A DNA stretch of 64,000 bases, taken from the NCBI GenBank assembly GCA_937916465.1, contig CALFTK010000011.1, positions 75,049-139,048 on the forward strand, given 5' to 3'. Of the stretch, positions 1 through 8,796 are shown one piece after another. The number at the start of each line of letters is the position of its first letter. Position 1 is the stretch's first letter. Made by a program: the position numbers and the translations under genes. Source of the DNA: an uncultured Bacteroidales bacterium. GTDB taxonomy: Bacteria; Bacteroidota; Bacteroidia; Bacteroidales; Bacteroidaceae. The notes under the pieces are model-generated. The model ran no database searches. It had not been told where the DNA came from and worked only from the letters and a program-made list of their open reading frames with translations.

Positions 1-628
1 TAATTCCGCTTGTAGGTGTCTGATGAGTATTTACTTTAATATTGAACACAATTTTAGCATATAGGTTATCCAGTGGAATTTCAATTACTGCATTATCTAG
101 TTCTTCGTTGGGATCCAAATTTTGCTGTAAATTTCCTATCATAGGAAATCCTTTACTGAGCATTTGAGATGAACTTGTTTCACAACTTTTAGATAGTAAG
201 TCGTTCAAATAAAATTCAGTGTTTAATGTATTTTCATCAAATTTGTAATTCCATTTGTTCTTAATAACGTTCTCATCTACATTGGCTACAATATATAGTT
301 GGCAATTAGTCAGACCACTGCTTGTTAATTCCTTAAGAACATCGCGTGCTATTATAAAAGTAGGGTTTGAACCTTCCAAATATTGAATATTTATACATTT
401 CTGAGCATTGTCAAAGATGAACAGACACATACTGTTTATATGCGATTCGTCGCTTGTTTTAATTCCTTTGGTAGTAACGTTACATTCATCGTAAGTAGTA
501 ACACGACCAATTACTTTTACCAGCGATGTATTGTCATTAAGCAACAAATCCTCTTTTGTACATGCGTTAAGACACATACACAAAACAGTCAATAAACTAT
601 ATACCAAATAATTAACTACTCTTTTCAT
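1..628 (-). CDS. DUF4906-type fimbrial lipoprotein, partial (3' end outside window)
   Basis: Reading minus from an ATG at 628, the frame stays open to the window edge (209 codons seen). It begins MKRVVNYLVYSLLTVLC with a lipobox-like LNAC, so it is exported and lipid-anchored. The N-terminal 200 residues parallel the protein at 8797-11352: both start MKRV, have a lipobox, a V/I-x-GR motif, a TTKG or NTRS prodomain site, a hydrophobic LFIF/LLVF strand, a VAN(V)(D/E) motif, and GFPMIG/GFPMVG followed by LYAK. By that homology it is the third gene of the left fimbrial cassette and probably a large accessory or tip component. It follows the fimbrillin at 631-1608 with only 2 bp between. Its C-terminal domain cannot be judged here. 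Confidence 0.75.
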   Translation of the reverse strand, partial: MKRVVNYLVYSLLTVLCMCLNACTKEDLLLNDNTSLVKVIGRVTTYDECNVTTKGIKTSDESHINSMCLFIFDNAQKCINIQYLEGSNPTFIIARDVLKELTSSGLTNCQLYIVANVDENVIKNKWNYKFDENTLNTEFYLNDLLSKSCETSSSQMLSKGFPMIGNLQQNLDPNEELDNAVIEIPLDNLYAKIVFNIKVNTHQTPTSGI

Positions 629-630
629 AA

Positions 631-1608
631 TCATTCAAATTCTATTTCCACATCTTTATCTGTCCACTCACCTGATTCAATAATTGCGATGGTAATGGCA
701 CCTGCCGAGAAAGTCATTTGCAGGTAATATTTACGACCAGCCTTCATATCTCGACCTACATTAAAGCCTTTGGAGTCATCAGAATTATTATAACCATATG
801 TAATATTACCTTGTAGATAATCATCTGTATTTGTTCCTTCTTGTGGAATAAATATCAAGGCATTCTCCAAACTTACAGTCTCCAGTGCAGGGATGGAAAT
901 ACTACCAGATGAAATTAGAGAATAAGGACCTTGATACACACTGCTACCGGTTCTTGTCATTGTGATTGATTCGTCTAATGAGATTGTTGCATTATTGTAC
1001 TTCAGCGTATTTCCGGTGAATGTTATATTTAATTTATCAAGTTCTATTGATGTATCCTTGTTCAAGTTTCTTATCTGGACACCTAAGGCTGTCAAACGAT
1101 GTTTGAATGTAAATCCAACCGTATTACTAAATGAATTGTCTGTGTCAAATAATGATGCGGTCATAATATCAACCATATTCGCTACATTATTAGGAAGTGA
1201 ATAGGTTATGTAGGGTGTACCATAGGTGCCGGATCCGCTCAATGTAAGGGTGGTGGGGTAATGGGCAAAAAATGTGTATTTCTTATTCTCTTCCCATGTT
1301 TTCATTGGGTTATATGTATGAATAGAACGATTCCAAGTTATTACTTGATTATGTAGAACATTAGGTTGTGCCGTAGCTACAGCTGTACTCCAGTCTTCAT
1401 TATAATTGAAAGCAGTAACTGCAAAATCGCGTTTCATGTCAGTAATCAATGTAGCTCTTGTGCCTACTTGAGCGTTGAAGTTAATATACCTATTTGTAGG
1501 CACTTCAACTTCAACTTTCTGAGGTACTTCTATAGAGGCTTTTTCGCAACCAACAAATATTAAGCCTAATAAGAATGTCAATACTATATAGGAATATATA
1601 TGTCTCAT
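631..1608 (-). CDS. Mfa-like fimbrillin lipoprotein (left cassette, gene B)
   Basis: A 325-residue lipoprotein starting MRHIYSYIVLTFLLGLIFVGC. A longer frame begins at 1635, but the ATG at 1608 puts the signal peptide at the N-terminus and lies 4 bp after the upstream stop, so 1608 is preferred. Mature-side features are typical of Bacteroidales type V fimbrillins: a short prodomain with a trypsin-like site (GTRAT, about residue 50), the pattern YTFFAHYP, a conserved MVDIMTAS segment, FKHRLTAL, and a C-terminal GRKYYLQMTFS-like strand. It is clearly paralogous to the protein at 7591-8787, which has YAFFAYYP, MIDIMTAS and FKHRLSAI. Expected role: accessory or structural pilin assembled by donor-strand exchange after proteolytic removal of the prodomain. 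The paralogy is seen directly; the role is from the family. Confidence 0.8.
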   Translation of the reverse strand: MRHIYSYIVLTFLLGLIFVGCEKASIEVPQKVEVEVPTNRYINFNAQVGTRATLITDMKRDFAVTAFNYNEDWSTAVATAQPNVLHNQVITWNRSIHTYNPMKTWEENKKYTFFAHYPTTLTLSGSGTYGTPYITYSLPNNVANMVDIMTASLFDTDNSFSNTVGFTFKHRLTALGVQIRNLNKDTSIELDKLNITFTGNTLKYNNATISLDESITMTRTGSSVYQGPYSLISSGSISIPALETVSLENALIFIPQEGTNTDDYLQGNITYGYNNSDDSKGFNVGRDMKAGRKYYLQMTFSAGAITIAIIESGEWTDKDVEIEFE

Positions 1609-1612
1609 ATCA

Positions 1613-2542
1613 TCAAGTAATAATAATTGTACCACCCGCTTGCTCTGTACCCCATTCTTCTACAACAGGGGTAGCGAACTCAATATTATGGTCAACAGTG
1701 ATAGTAGCTTTGTAAACAATATGGGTATTGATATCCCATTTGTATTCAATAGGTAACGGAGTAATCAAACTTTTTGTCGATAAATTATCGTTGTCTCTAC
1801 CTTGGTCGAATGTGTAATTAACTACAAGATATACCTGATGTTCATCAGAAAATACTTGTGGTATCATCATACACTCATCAAGTACCACTTCATAATCCGT
1901 TGATAATTCTTCATTAATATCCTTACTTAATGACGAAGAATTTTCCAAATCTGCCCATGTTTCTGTTTCTTGTGATGATACATAATTGCCTTGCATATAC
2001 ATACCATTCAAAGATACACTGGTTACTACAATTTTATCACTGTTGTTTTCTTCTATATCTTTTTTTAATTCAATTGATACTTTGGCAAGTAAATGCTTGA
2101 ATCCAAAAGTTACTGTTGTGCCATTGTTTGGATAAGTGTGTGTGGCACTTGCACACAATAAATCTTCTGTATTATTAACTTTGTAGTCGCTAATTGTAAA
2201 CGTACCGTTTGCGTAGTTTGCTTCTGTGTTTTTTGGATAAACAGCGTAAAAGTTATAAGTATTATATGTCCAGTACTCCGTAGGTGGTACGTAACCCCAT
2301 TCTTTGTTACTATCATCATAGGTTACTGTTCTACCATCAAATACAGTATTACCTACATAACCACCCCAAACAGAGAAACCATTTGTTTGAATGTCAGTTA
2401 TACCGGCACGAGTAACTCTAATATTGTTGCTGAAACCAATAATAGCCTTTTTCTTGCCGGAAGTATCGTCGTTGAATTCCAGATTGGAATTGCAACCAAT
2501 ACACAAAGGTAACAATAATAGTATAGTAGGTAAATATTTCAT
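1613..2542 (-). CDS. Mfa-like fimbrillin lipoprotein (left cassette, gene A)
   Basis: A 309-residue lipoprotein beginning MKYLPTILLLLPLCIGC. It is a clear paralogue of the protein at 6605-7576: both carry IGFSNN, a TRA cleavage-like site, GFSVWGGY, GNTVFDGR, VTYDDSN, YWTYN and end EEWGxxxAGGTIII. The first ATG is used; its 5' leader holds the 70-bp repeat shared in inverted orientation with the right cassette. It is the first gene of the left cassette, followed 4 bp later by fimbrillin B. No TAnnTTTG promoter is visible between the repeat and this start, so in the present arrangement it may be poorly transcribed. Likely an accessory fimbrial subunit; the exact position in the pilus is unknown. 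Confidence 0.8.
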   Translation of the reverse strand: MKYLPTILLLLPLCIGCNSNLEFNDDTSGKKKAIIGFSNNIRVTRAGITDIQTNGFSVWGGYVGNTVFDGRTVTYDDSNKEWGYVPPTEYWTYNTYNFYAVYPKNTEANYANGTFTISDYKVNNTEDLLCASATHTYPNNGTTVTFGFKHLLAKVSIELKKDIEENNSDKIVVTSVSLNGMYMQGNYVSSQETETWADLENSSSLSKDINEELSTDYEVVLDECMMIPQVFSDEHQVYLVVNYTFDQGRDNDNLSTKSLITPLPIEYKWDINTHIVYKATITVDHNIEFATPVVEEWGTEQAGGTIIIT

Positions 2543-2606
2543 ACTATAATACGCTGTTTCGTTTTTATTCGTTTTGTTGAAATTTTTGTTGTTTTTAAAT
2601 CAAAAG

Positions 2607-2676
2607 ACCTCCCTCCTTGCGAAAGGAGGTTCTTTAAGGTTGATAATTGAGGATTGTTATACACCCTGTGTTGGAT
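2607..2676 (-). repeat. 70-bp inverted repeat, left copy (possible inversion site)
   Basis: The reverse complement of 2607-2676 matches 6460-6529 at 67 of 70 positions (two adjacent differences and one single). It contains the hairpin CCTCCTT-TCGC-AAGGAGG. Flanks on both sides are much less alike: the 64 bp between repeat and the left fimbrillin start diverge from the right counterpart until the last few bases, and the outer flank has no similarity to the major fimbrillin end. This higher conservation than surrounding DNA suggests recombination or gene conversion between copies. Confidence 0.85.
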
Positions 2677-2879
2677 TTCTTGTTGTTGCTTTTACCACAA
2701 ATTCAAAGCGTAAAACACCACAAAAACGCAGGATGTGTTACGAGATAAAAAAGGATTGCTATTTCTGCACAAATTAAATCAAGTTCTGATATGGATTTTT
2801 TAAAATCAATCAAACTCTAATTATTTATCTTTTTTATAATTGTTAAAAATCAATCATACATAGAAATAATTTGTTCAAT

Positions 2880-2920
2880 TTTGTTCAAAAAATAAAGATA
2901 ATAAATAACTTTGCGGTGCT
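2880..2920 (+). promoter_or_regulatory. Promoter of the fimbrial core operon
   Basis: TTTG at 2880-2883 and TAACTTTG at 2906-2913 are separated by 22 bp, close to the Bacteroidetes primary-sigma consensus (TTTG-N19-21-TAnnTTTG). Predicted transcription start is near 2919, giving a 5' leader of about 110 nt to the ATG at 3032. The rest of the 489-bp gap 2543-3031 holds the left 70-bp repeat and AT-rich DNA in which I see no gene. Confidence 0.65.
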
Positions 2921-3031
2921 AAAGACAACTATGCGTGAAGGAGGAGATACTAATGGAGAGGTATGAGCTTGTTTTTTAGTAGTTTGCTTATAAAAAATAC
3001 AGTTTTTTAGCATAGTGCAAAACAGTATTGA

Positions 3032-4321
3032 ATGATTCTTATTAGGAAGTACATACTACTAACAGTGGCGTTGTTTGCATTAACCACGGCAATGGCACAA
3101 GATTTGGAAGATTCAATCAAGGTTCATTATCGCCTTGAAGAATCCAAACTTGACTTGTCATTTAAAAACAACGGCATCACATTAGATAGTTTGGCAAGAA
3201 TACTCAATATTCGTAATGCAGACACAACAAACATTTTACAGCAAGTATATATAATAGGTAGAGCATCGCCCGAAGGTAATTGGGATTTCAACTATCGCCT
3301 ATCACAAAAACGTGCTGCATCCATGTTGGAGCATCTGAATAAAATCACAGAAATTCCGGATTCACTGATTACATCCAAACATATTGTTCAGGATTGGAAT
3401 TTACTGCTCTATTTGGTAGAAAGAGACAGCGCAGTTCCGTATCAGGACGAAGTTATTGAACTTATACGTCAGTACAAAGGCGAAGAGACAAACGCCGCTC
3501 CCAACACAACATTGTTCAACAAATTGCGTAGTTTTAAGAATGGTGTACCATACAGATATATCTATAAAAACCTATTCCCTGAACTGCGTATATCTACAGT
3601 AGTTGTTGCTTACAACAGAGAACCTGAACCAATAGTAGAAGAACCGGAGCCCGAACCTGACACTATAGTGGTTATAGAACCCGTTATTCCTGATACCGTT
3701 GCAACAGATACCATTGTAGAAGTTCAACAGCCTGTAGAACCGGAAAAAGAACGCAAACCGCTATATATTGCATTAAAGACTAATTTGCTGTACGATGTTG
3801 CACTTGTACCAAACATAGGCGCTGAATACTACATTGGCAACAACATAAGCATAACAGGCGGCTGGCACTACGCTTGGTGGAATAGCAAAACCAAATATTG
3901 GCGCACCTACGGAGGTGAATTGGGCGCACGCTATTGGTTTGGTAACAAAGCAATGGAAAAACCACTGCAAGGCCACCACGCAGGTCTTTATGGACAAGCC
4001 ATAACATACGACTTTATGGCATTTGGTAACAAAGGCTACATGTCCGGAAACCCTGGTAAGAGCCTGTTCAACAGTGCAAACTATGTAATAGGTTTGGAAT
4101 ACGGTTATTCACTGCCAATAGCAAAACGTCTGAATATGGACTTTGTGGTAGGTATAGGCTACCATGGCGGCAAGTACAACGAATACAAACTGCAAGACAG
4201 CCACTACGTATGGCAGGCATTACACAAACGCAGTTTCTTTGGTCCTACAAAAGCAGAGATTAGTCTGGTATGGTTACTTGGCTACGGAAATACTAACAAT
4301 AATAAAAAAGGTGGACTATGA
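3032..4321 (+). CDS. DUF3575 outer-membrane protein of the fimbrial operon
   Basis: A 429-residue exported protein with signal peptide MILIRKYILLTVALFALTTAMAQ. The N-terminal 180 residues contain an OmpA-like peptidoglycan-association pattern (YIIGRASPEGNWDFNYRLSQKRA). A Pro/Glu-rich linker near residues 200-240 (repeated EPEPEPD-type stretches) follows, then a DUF3575 beta-barrel-like domain (KTNLLYDVALVPNIGAEY, GGWHYAWW, GARYWFG). DUF3575 proteins commonly sit at the head of Bacteroides fimbrial operons with DUF5119 and fimbrillin genes, as here; the family's role is presumed to be an outer-membrane anchor or assembly factor. It overlaps the next start by 4 bp (ATGA), so translation is probably coupled. 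Confidence 0.85.
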   Translation: MILIRKYILLTVALFALTTAMAQDLEDSIKVHYRLEESKLDLSFKNNGITLDSLARILNIRNADTTNILQQVYIIGRASPEGNWDFNYRLSQKRAASMLEHLNKITEIPDSLITSKHIVQDWNLLLYLVERDSAVPYQDEVIELIRQYKGEETNAAPNTTLFNKLRSFKNGVPYRYIYKNLFPELRISTVVVAYNREPEPIVEEPEPEPDTIVVIEPVIPDTVATDTIVEVQQPVEPEKERKPLYIALKTNLLYDVALVPNIGAEYYIGNNISITGGWHYAWWNSKTKYWRTYGGELGARYWFGNKAMEKPLQGHHAGLYGQAITYDFMAFGNKGYMSGNPGKSLFNSANYVIGLEYGYSLPIAKRLNMDFVVGIGYHGGKYNEYKLQDSHYVWQALHKRSFFGPTKAEISLVWLLGYGNTNNNKKGGL

Positions 4322-5328
4322 TGAAGAAACTATCTCTATATTCCGCCCTGTTGTTAGTGCTGATAATTACAGCAGCCTGCGAACACAAAGAGTTGTGCTA
4401 TGACCACGAATCCCATATACCGCGTACACAGTATGCTATCAAACTAAACTTTGACTGCCAATGGGAATACAATCTGGAAGACCATATAGATTGGAAACAG
4501 GAATGGCACGACAAATACGGTATAGACTATGACCAGATACGTCCTACAGAACCTGCTGCAGTACGTGTGCATATCTATGACGATACTCATAAAGCAGAAA
4601 CATCAAGAATTCTTACCAAAAAGAGTTCAACCATACATTTCAATGACGAAGGCATATACAACATACTCTTCTATAACAGCGATACCGAATACATAGTATT
4701 CTCCGGTATGGAATCGTTCTCCAACGCATTTGCATCAACACGTGGTGCAACATCGCGTAGCGGAATAATGAACCAACCCGATATGCTGTTCGGTGCCTAT
4801 TTTGATTCACTGTTAATAGAAAAGAAACCTGTACCTGATACTATCAACGTAACATTGAAACCATTGGTATTTACATATCTGCTACGTTTTGAAGCAAAAG
4901 AGGGTGCAGAGCTTATAGAGAGTGCAAGTGGTATCCTTACCGGCATGGCTGCAGGTGTAAACTTAGGCACAGGACACACATCAAAAGAAGATGGTAACCT
5001 GTCTTACCAGTGCAGTATGAAAGGCGATTACGGAACCCAGGCACTTATAAAATCGTTTGGTATTCCTAACTACCCTTACCCTCAATATACAACAAAGGGC
5101 GATGGTGATGAGGAACGCAAAAATGATCTTATGCTTGAAGTTAAACTAACTAACGGCGATGTGGAAACCTATCGTTTTGATGTAACAGAGCAACTACTCA
5201 AACAACCTAAAGGCGGAGTTATTGTGATTGAGGATTTGGTTATAGGAGAAGGTTCGCAAGTAGGTAGTGGAGCTTTCGATATAGGTGTAAGTGGATGGAA
5301 CAATATTATTGAAGTTCCGCTTAATTAA
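4318..5328 (+). CDS. DUF5119 lipoprotein, Mfa2/FimB-like fimbrial anchor
   Basis: A 336-residue lipoprotein (MMKKLSLYSALLLVLIITAAC) with mature start CEHKELC. The first ~130 residues carry WEYNLEDHIDW, VRVHIYD and the hydrophobic strand pattern of the DUF5119 family. By position, between the DUF3575 gene and the major fimbrillin, it matches the anchor/length-regulating subunit (Mfa2/FimB) of type V pili, which terminates the pilus in the outer membrane. A TRGATSRSG stretch lies near residue 145. Coupled to the upstream gene by a 4-bp overlap and 63 bp from the downstream fimbrillin. The family assignment is fairly secure; the anchor role is by analogy. Confidence 0.8.
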   Translation: MMKKLSLYSALLLVLIITAACEHKELCYDHESHIPRTQYAIKLNFDCQWEYNLEDHIDWKQEWHDKYGIDYDQIRPTEPAAVRVHIYDDTHKAETSRILTKKSSTIHFNDEGIYNILFYNSDTEYIVFSGMESFSNAFASTRGATSRSGIMNQPDMLFGAYFDSLLIEKKPVPDTINVTLKPLVFTYLLRFEAKEGAELIESASGILTGMAAGVNLGTGHTSKEDGNLSYQCSMKGDYGTQALIKSFGIPNYPYPQYTTKGDGDEERKNDLMLEVKLTNGDVETYRFDVTEQLLKQPKGGVIVIEDLVIGEGSQVGSGAFDIGVSGWNNIIEVPLN

Positions 5329-5391
5329 CTTATAGACAACAATAACGAAAAAAAAGAATAAATAAATATTAACCTTTAATCTTATAAAATT

Positions 5392-6456
5392 ATGAAGAAA
5401 TCTATTTTCTTACTTGGTGTAGCTGTAGCAGCTATGACAAGTTGTTCAAACGACAAATTGTTGGATCAGGCAGAGCCTATCCAAAGAGCTATTGGCTTTG
5501 ATTCTTTTGTAAATAAGGGTACAAAAGCAACATCAGTTACCAATGAAGTGACAGACGATAACCTAAATCGTTTTTATGTGTATGGTTATCACAATGGCAC
5601 AACACCTGAAGTCTTCAAAGATGTAAGTGTTATCAAGGAAGACGAGAATTGGACTATGCAAGCAGCTAATGAGAAAAATTGGGAAACAAAATTGTATAAC
5701 TTTGCGGCCTATGCTGATGGTCCAGGTGTAGCAAGTCATAGCGTTTCGTCATTGACAACATCGTTTGCTAATGCCACATTAAGTTTTACCGATTATTCAA
5801 CTACTTTAAATCAAAACGATTTGATTGCAGCTTTATATGTTAGAGATAACTCAAGCGTACTAAATACCACTAAAGTTGCTTTAGATTTCAAGCATTTACT
5901 TTCAAAAGTAGATTTTACATTCGTAAACACAAATGACAATGACCTTTACATGGTAGTTGCAAATGTAAAACTAACAGTAAAAACAGTTGCAGATTGTGAA
6001 TATAATGCAACTGCCACTGTATGGAAGAATTTTGATAGCGAAACTGTATATGAACTTGATCAACCTACAAATGGAACAGATGACGAACCATTTGGTGGGG
6101 AAAAAGATCTCAAATCAACTGCTAAGAAATTTATTATAGGAAAAGGAAATACATCAACAGTAAGTAAAGAATTCTTTGTTATCCCAGGCCAGGAAGATGC
6201 AACTATCACTTACGATGTAACTTTCTATGATTTAGAGGGAAATTTGGTTGAAACTAAAACAAATCAAGTTCTATCTCTCTTCCCAACTATTGTTAAACAA
6301 GATCAGTCACAAGAAACTATCAGTTGGACTCCTAGTTATATATACAAATATAATGTACAACTTCCTGCATCACCAAAGAAAATTGAATTTACTGTAAAGA
6401 GTGTAGGTGATTGGGAAGAATCAGTAGTTCCGCTTGATGGCGCAACAGCAGAATAA
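5392..6456 (+). CDS. Major fimbrillin, Mfa1/FimA-like
   Basis: A 354-residue lipoprotein precursor, MKKSIFLLGVAVAAMTSC, with a prodomain of about 35 residues ending at GTKATS. In this protein the likely protease site carries Lys rather than the Arg seen in the accessory fimbrillins. The body has the Mfa-like layout: FYVYGYHNG, YNFAAYADG, LDFKHLLSKVDFTF, and a C-terminal VKSVGDWEES strand. Third gene of the core operon, so the best candidate for the shaft subunit. Its stop is only 3 bp from the right 70-bp repeat, which would place whichever cassette follows directly downstream. Family membership is clear; shaft role is inferred from position. Confidence 0.85.
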   Translation: MKKSIFLLGVAVAAMTSCSNDKLLDQAEPIQRAIGFDSFVNKGTKATSVTNEVTDDNLNRFYVYGYHNGTTPEVFKDVSVIKEDENWTMQAANEKNWETKLYNFAAYADGPGVASHSVSSLTTSFANATLSFTDYSTTLNQNDLIAALYVRDNSSVLNTTKVALDFKHLLSKVDFTFVNTNDNDLYMVVANVKLTVKTVADCEYNATATVWKNFDSETVYELDQPTNGTDDEPFGGEKDLKSTAKKFIIGKGNTSTVSKEFFVIPGQEDATITYDVTFYDLEGNLVETKTNQVLSLFPTIVKQDQSQETISWTPSYIYKYNVQLPASPKKIEFTVKSVGDWEESVVPLDGATAE

Positions 6457-6459
6457 ACG

Positions 6460-6529
6460 ATCCAACACAGGGTTAATAACAATCCTCAATTATCAACCTT
6501 AAGGAACCTCCTTTCGCAAGGAGGGAGGT
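6460..6529 (+). repeat. 70-bp inverted repeat, right copy (possible inversion site)
   Basis: Starts 3 bp after the major fimbrillin stop and ends 75 bp before the right-cassette start. Identical to the reverse complement of 2607-2676 at 67/70 positions. It can fold as GGAACCTCC...GGAGGTTCC or as an inner CCTCCTT-TCGC-AAGGAGG hairpin. There is no T-tract after it, so it is not an obvious terminator, though it could attenuate read-through from the core operon. No TAnnTTTG box lies between 6457 and 6604. Confidence 0.85.
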
Positions 6530-6604
6530 TCCAGGGGTTGTTTTAAGCGATTTTTAAGCAAAACAAGAGAGAACGAAATTAACAAACAACAATCGTATTA
6601 TAGT

Positions 6605-7576
6605 ATGAAATTTCTACCTACTATATTATTACTATTACCACTGCTTACTGCTTGTAATTCAGAACTGGATTTTGGCGGTGATACTCCCGGTACAAAGAAT
6701 GCCGCAATTGGTTTTAGCAACAACATGAAGATAACTCGTGCTGAAGCAACGCTAAAAAATATAGAAGATAATGGCTTTTCTGTATGGGGTGGTTATGAAG
6801 GTAATACTGTATTTGATGGTAGAAAGGTAACTTATGATGATAGTAACTTAGAATGGGGTTACGAAGATACAAAGTACTGGACATACAATATTTACGATTT
6901 TCATGGAGTATATCCTACTCCCGATGCAAACTCAATAGATAAAAACTATACCGTTACCTGGAACAACACAACAAAAGAACTTAAAATTGAAAATTTCAAT
7001 GCTTCAAATAACATAGACTTGCTACATGCTCCCGTTGTTAATCAGAATGGGCAAAGTACATCCGTAACAAGCCAACCTGTAACTATGGAATTCAACCACA
7101 TTCTTACCAACGTAAATGTGGAACTAATAAAGAAACAAGAAGCACAAGTAATAGAAATAGTTAAAGCAGCCATTCTATTACCTACAGAAGGCGACTATAG
7201 TTGGTCTGAAACAAATGGTAAAAAATGGATTGTTAATGAATTTTCAACCAAAACTTTAACTTTTGATTATAGCGAAAACAAAGTACTATCTAACACCCAA
7301 TACACACCAATTATTGAGAATCTTTTGTGCATACCACAAGAGATAACAGCAAACGCAATTACCCTTAGAGTTGACTATAGTTTCAAGCCTGAAAGCAGTG
7401 CTGAAACAACAGAAAACAGAGAGTATTACGTTACTCTACCCGCAGGAACATGGAACCCCGGCGATAAGGTGGTTTACCGTGGTATAATTGATGCCCACAT
7501 GAACATTGTATTTGGTGCTCCAACAGTAGAAGAATGGGGTGAAGACATGGCAGGTGGAACAATTATCATTAAATAA
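6605..7576 (+). CDS. Mfa-like fimbrillin lipoprotein (right cassette, gene A)
   Basis: A 323-residue lipoprotein (MKFLPTILLLLPLLTAC). Prodomain site ITRAEAT near residue 45, then GFSVWGGYEGNTVFDGR, YWTYNIYDF, MEFNHILTNVNVEL, and the C-terminus VEEWGEDMAGGTIIIK. It is the mirror-image counterpart of the gene at 1613-2542. The last bases before the ATG (gtattatagt) are the same in both copies. It is 148 bp after the major fimbrillin and has no promoter of its own that I can see, so it is probably expressed by read-through from 2919. Accessory pilin by family. Confidence 0.8.
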   Translation: MKFLPTILLLLPLLTACNSELDFGGDTPGTKNAAIGFSNNMKITRAEATLKNIEDNGFSVWGGYEGNTVFDGRKVTYDDSNLEWGYEDTKYWTYNIYDFHGVYPTPDANSIDKNYTVTWNNTTKELKIENFNASNNIDLLHAPVVNQNGQSTSVTSQPVTMEFNHILTNVNVELIKKQEAQVIEIVKAAILLPTEGDYSWSETNGKKWIVNEFSTKTLTFDYSENKVLSNTQYTPIIENLLCIPQEITANAITLRVDYSFKPESSAETTENREYYVTLPAGTWNPGDKVVYRGIIDAHMNIVFGAPTVEEWGEDMAGGTIIIK

Positions 7577-7590
7577 GAAAATAATAGACA

Positions 7591-8787
7591 ATGAAATATA
7601 TAAAGTCCCATATAATCCTTATGCTAATGTTCGTAGCCGCGCTAACCGGCTGTGAACAGAAGATTCTTTTCGATGACGATAAAAACGAACATATTTATCA
7701 GTTACCGGAAAATGGTTATATATTCTTTAATTCTGCTATATCAAATAACACACGTGGTTCACTTATAACCACACCTTATTTGCAACAGGATTTTGGAGTT
7801 ATAGGATACCAGTGGGATTATACCGATGTTAATGCCAATTGGGAAGCTCAGGAACAGATTAAACCAAATCTATTTGAGAACAAGAACACTCACCAACAAG
7901 TTACTTATACAAAAAACGTACATTCATACGCCCCTATAAGAGAATGGGAAACAGGTAAGAGATATGCATTCTTTGCATATTACCCATACTCAAATAATGC
8001 AATAACAGTTAGTGGTGCCGATGTAGAGCATACACCTTATTTAACATACACTCTACCTACAACCCCTGCAGAAATGATAGACATTATGACAGCATCTGCC
8101 ATAGACATGGACTATTCATCATCACAAGGCGGTATAGTAAATCTGGCATTCAAACATCGCCTATCTGCTATAGATGTTCAGATGCTAAATCTTAATGATC
8201 CGTACCTTACCGGTGAAGACAGACTTCCTGTTTACATTAAGGTAACTAACATGAATATTAAATTCGAAAACCTTAGATACAATAAAGCAAAATTATATAT
8301 AGACAACACCACACCCGGACATAGCGATGAATTCACTACTGATGGTACAGTAGAACAAGAATATACTTTGTTTACTGCATTAACCGAACATATTCCACCT
8401 GTAGAAACAGGTGCTAATGTAACTTACGTAACATCAGGCAATCCGCTTATAGTTATTCCGCAAACAGCAGAAGATGAAAGTTTTACAGGTGATAACAAAT
8501 ACAAAGAGTTTCTAAATGGAACCTTAAGCTTTAATTATCAGTACCTGATTAAGAATACAGATGGAACATATTCCAACAAAACTTCTGAATTAAAAACAAA
8601 CGATGAAGGTGGATATGTTCAAGATGGTGACTACATAAGCAGGGAGATAGAATTCAACATATCAAGAGATTTGTTACCCGGCAGACGATACACTCTGTTG
8701 CTTACATTTACAAGAAATGCCACCACTATAGACATTCTTAAGGATGGCGATTGGGATGACCACAGATCCGAAATAACATTTGAATAG
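7591..8787 (+). CDS. Mfa-like fimbrillin lipoprotein (right cassette, gene B)
   Basis: A 398-residue lipoprotein (MKYIKSHIILMLMFVAALTGC), 14 bp after gene A. Trypsin-like site NTRGSL near residue 52; then YAFFAYYPYS, MIDIMTASAIDMD, FKHRLSAIDVQML, and a C-terminal GRRYTLLLTFTRN strand with DGDWDDHRSEITFE at the end. Counterpart of 631-1608 but about 70 residues longer, mostly through insertions in the middle (residues 210-320). Likely accessory or adaptor pilin. The next gene begins 9 bp after its stop. Confidence 0.8.
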   Translation: MKYIKSHIILMLMFVAALTGCEQKILFDDDKNEHIYQLPENGYIFFNSAISNNTRGSLITTPYLQQDFGVIGYQWDYTDVNANWEAQEQIKPNLFENKNTHQQVTYTKNVHSYAPIREWETGKRYAFFAYYPYSNNAITVSGADVEHTPYLTYTLPTTPAEMIDIMTASAIDMDYSSSQGGIVNLAFKHRLSAIDVQMLNLNDPYLTGEDRLPVYIKVTNMNIKFENLRYNKAKLYIDNTTPGHSDEFTTDGTVEQEYTLFTALTEHIPPVETGANVTYVTSGNPLIVIPQTAEDESFTGDNKYKEFLNGTLSFNYQYLIKNTDGTYSNKTSELKTNDEGGYVQDGDYISREIEFNISRDLLPGRRYTLLLTFTRNATTIDILKDGDWDDHRSEITFE

Positions 8788-8796
8788 CATAGTTTT

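Noticed and set aside
2574..2777. A 67-codon plus-strand frame crossing the left 70-bp repeat
   Set aside because: No similarity, no promoter, and it runs through the hairpin repeat rather than being a gene.
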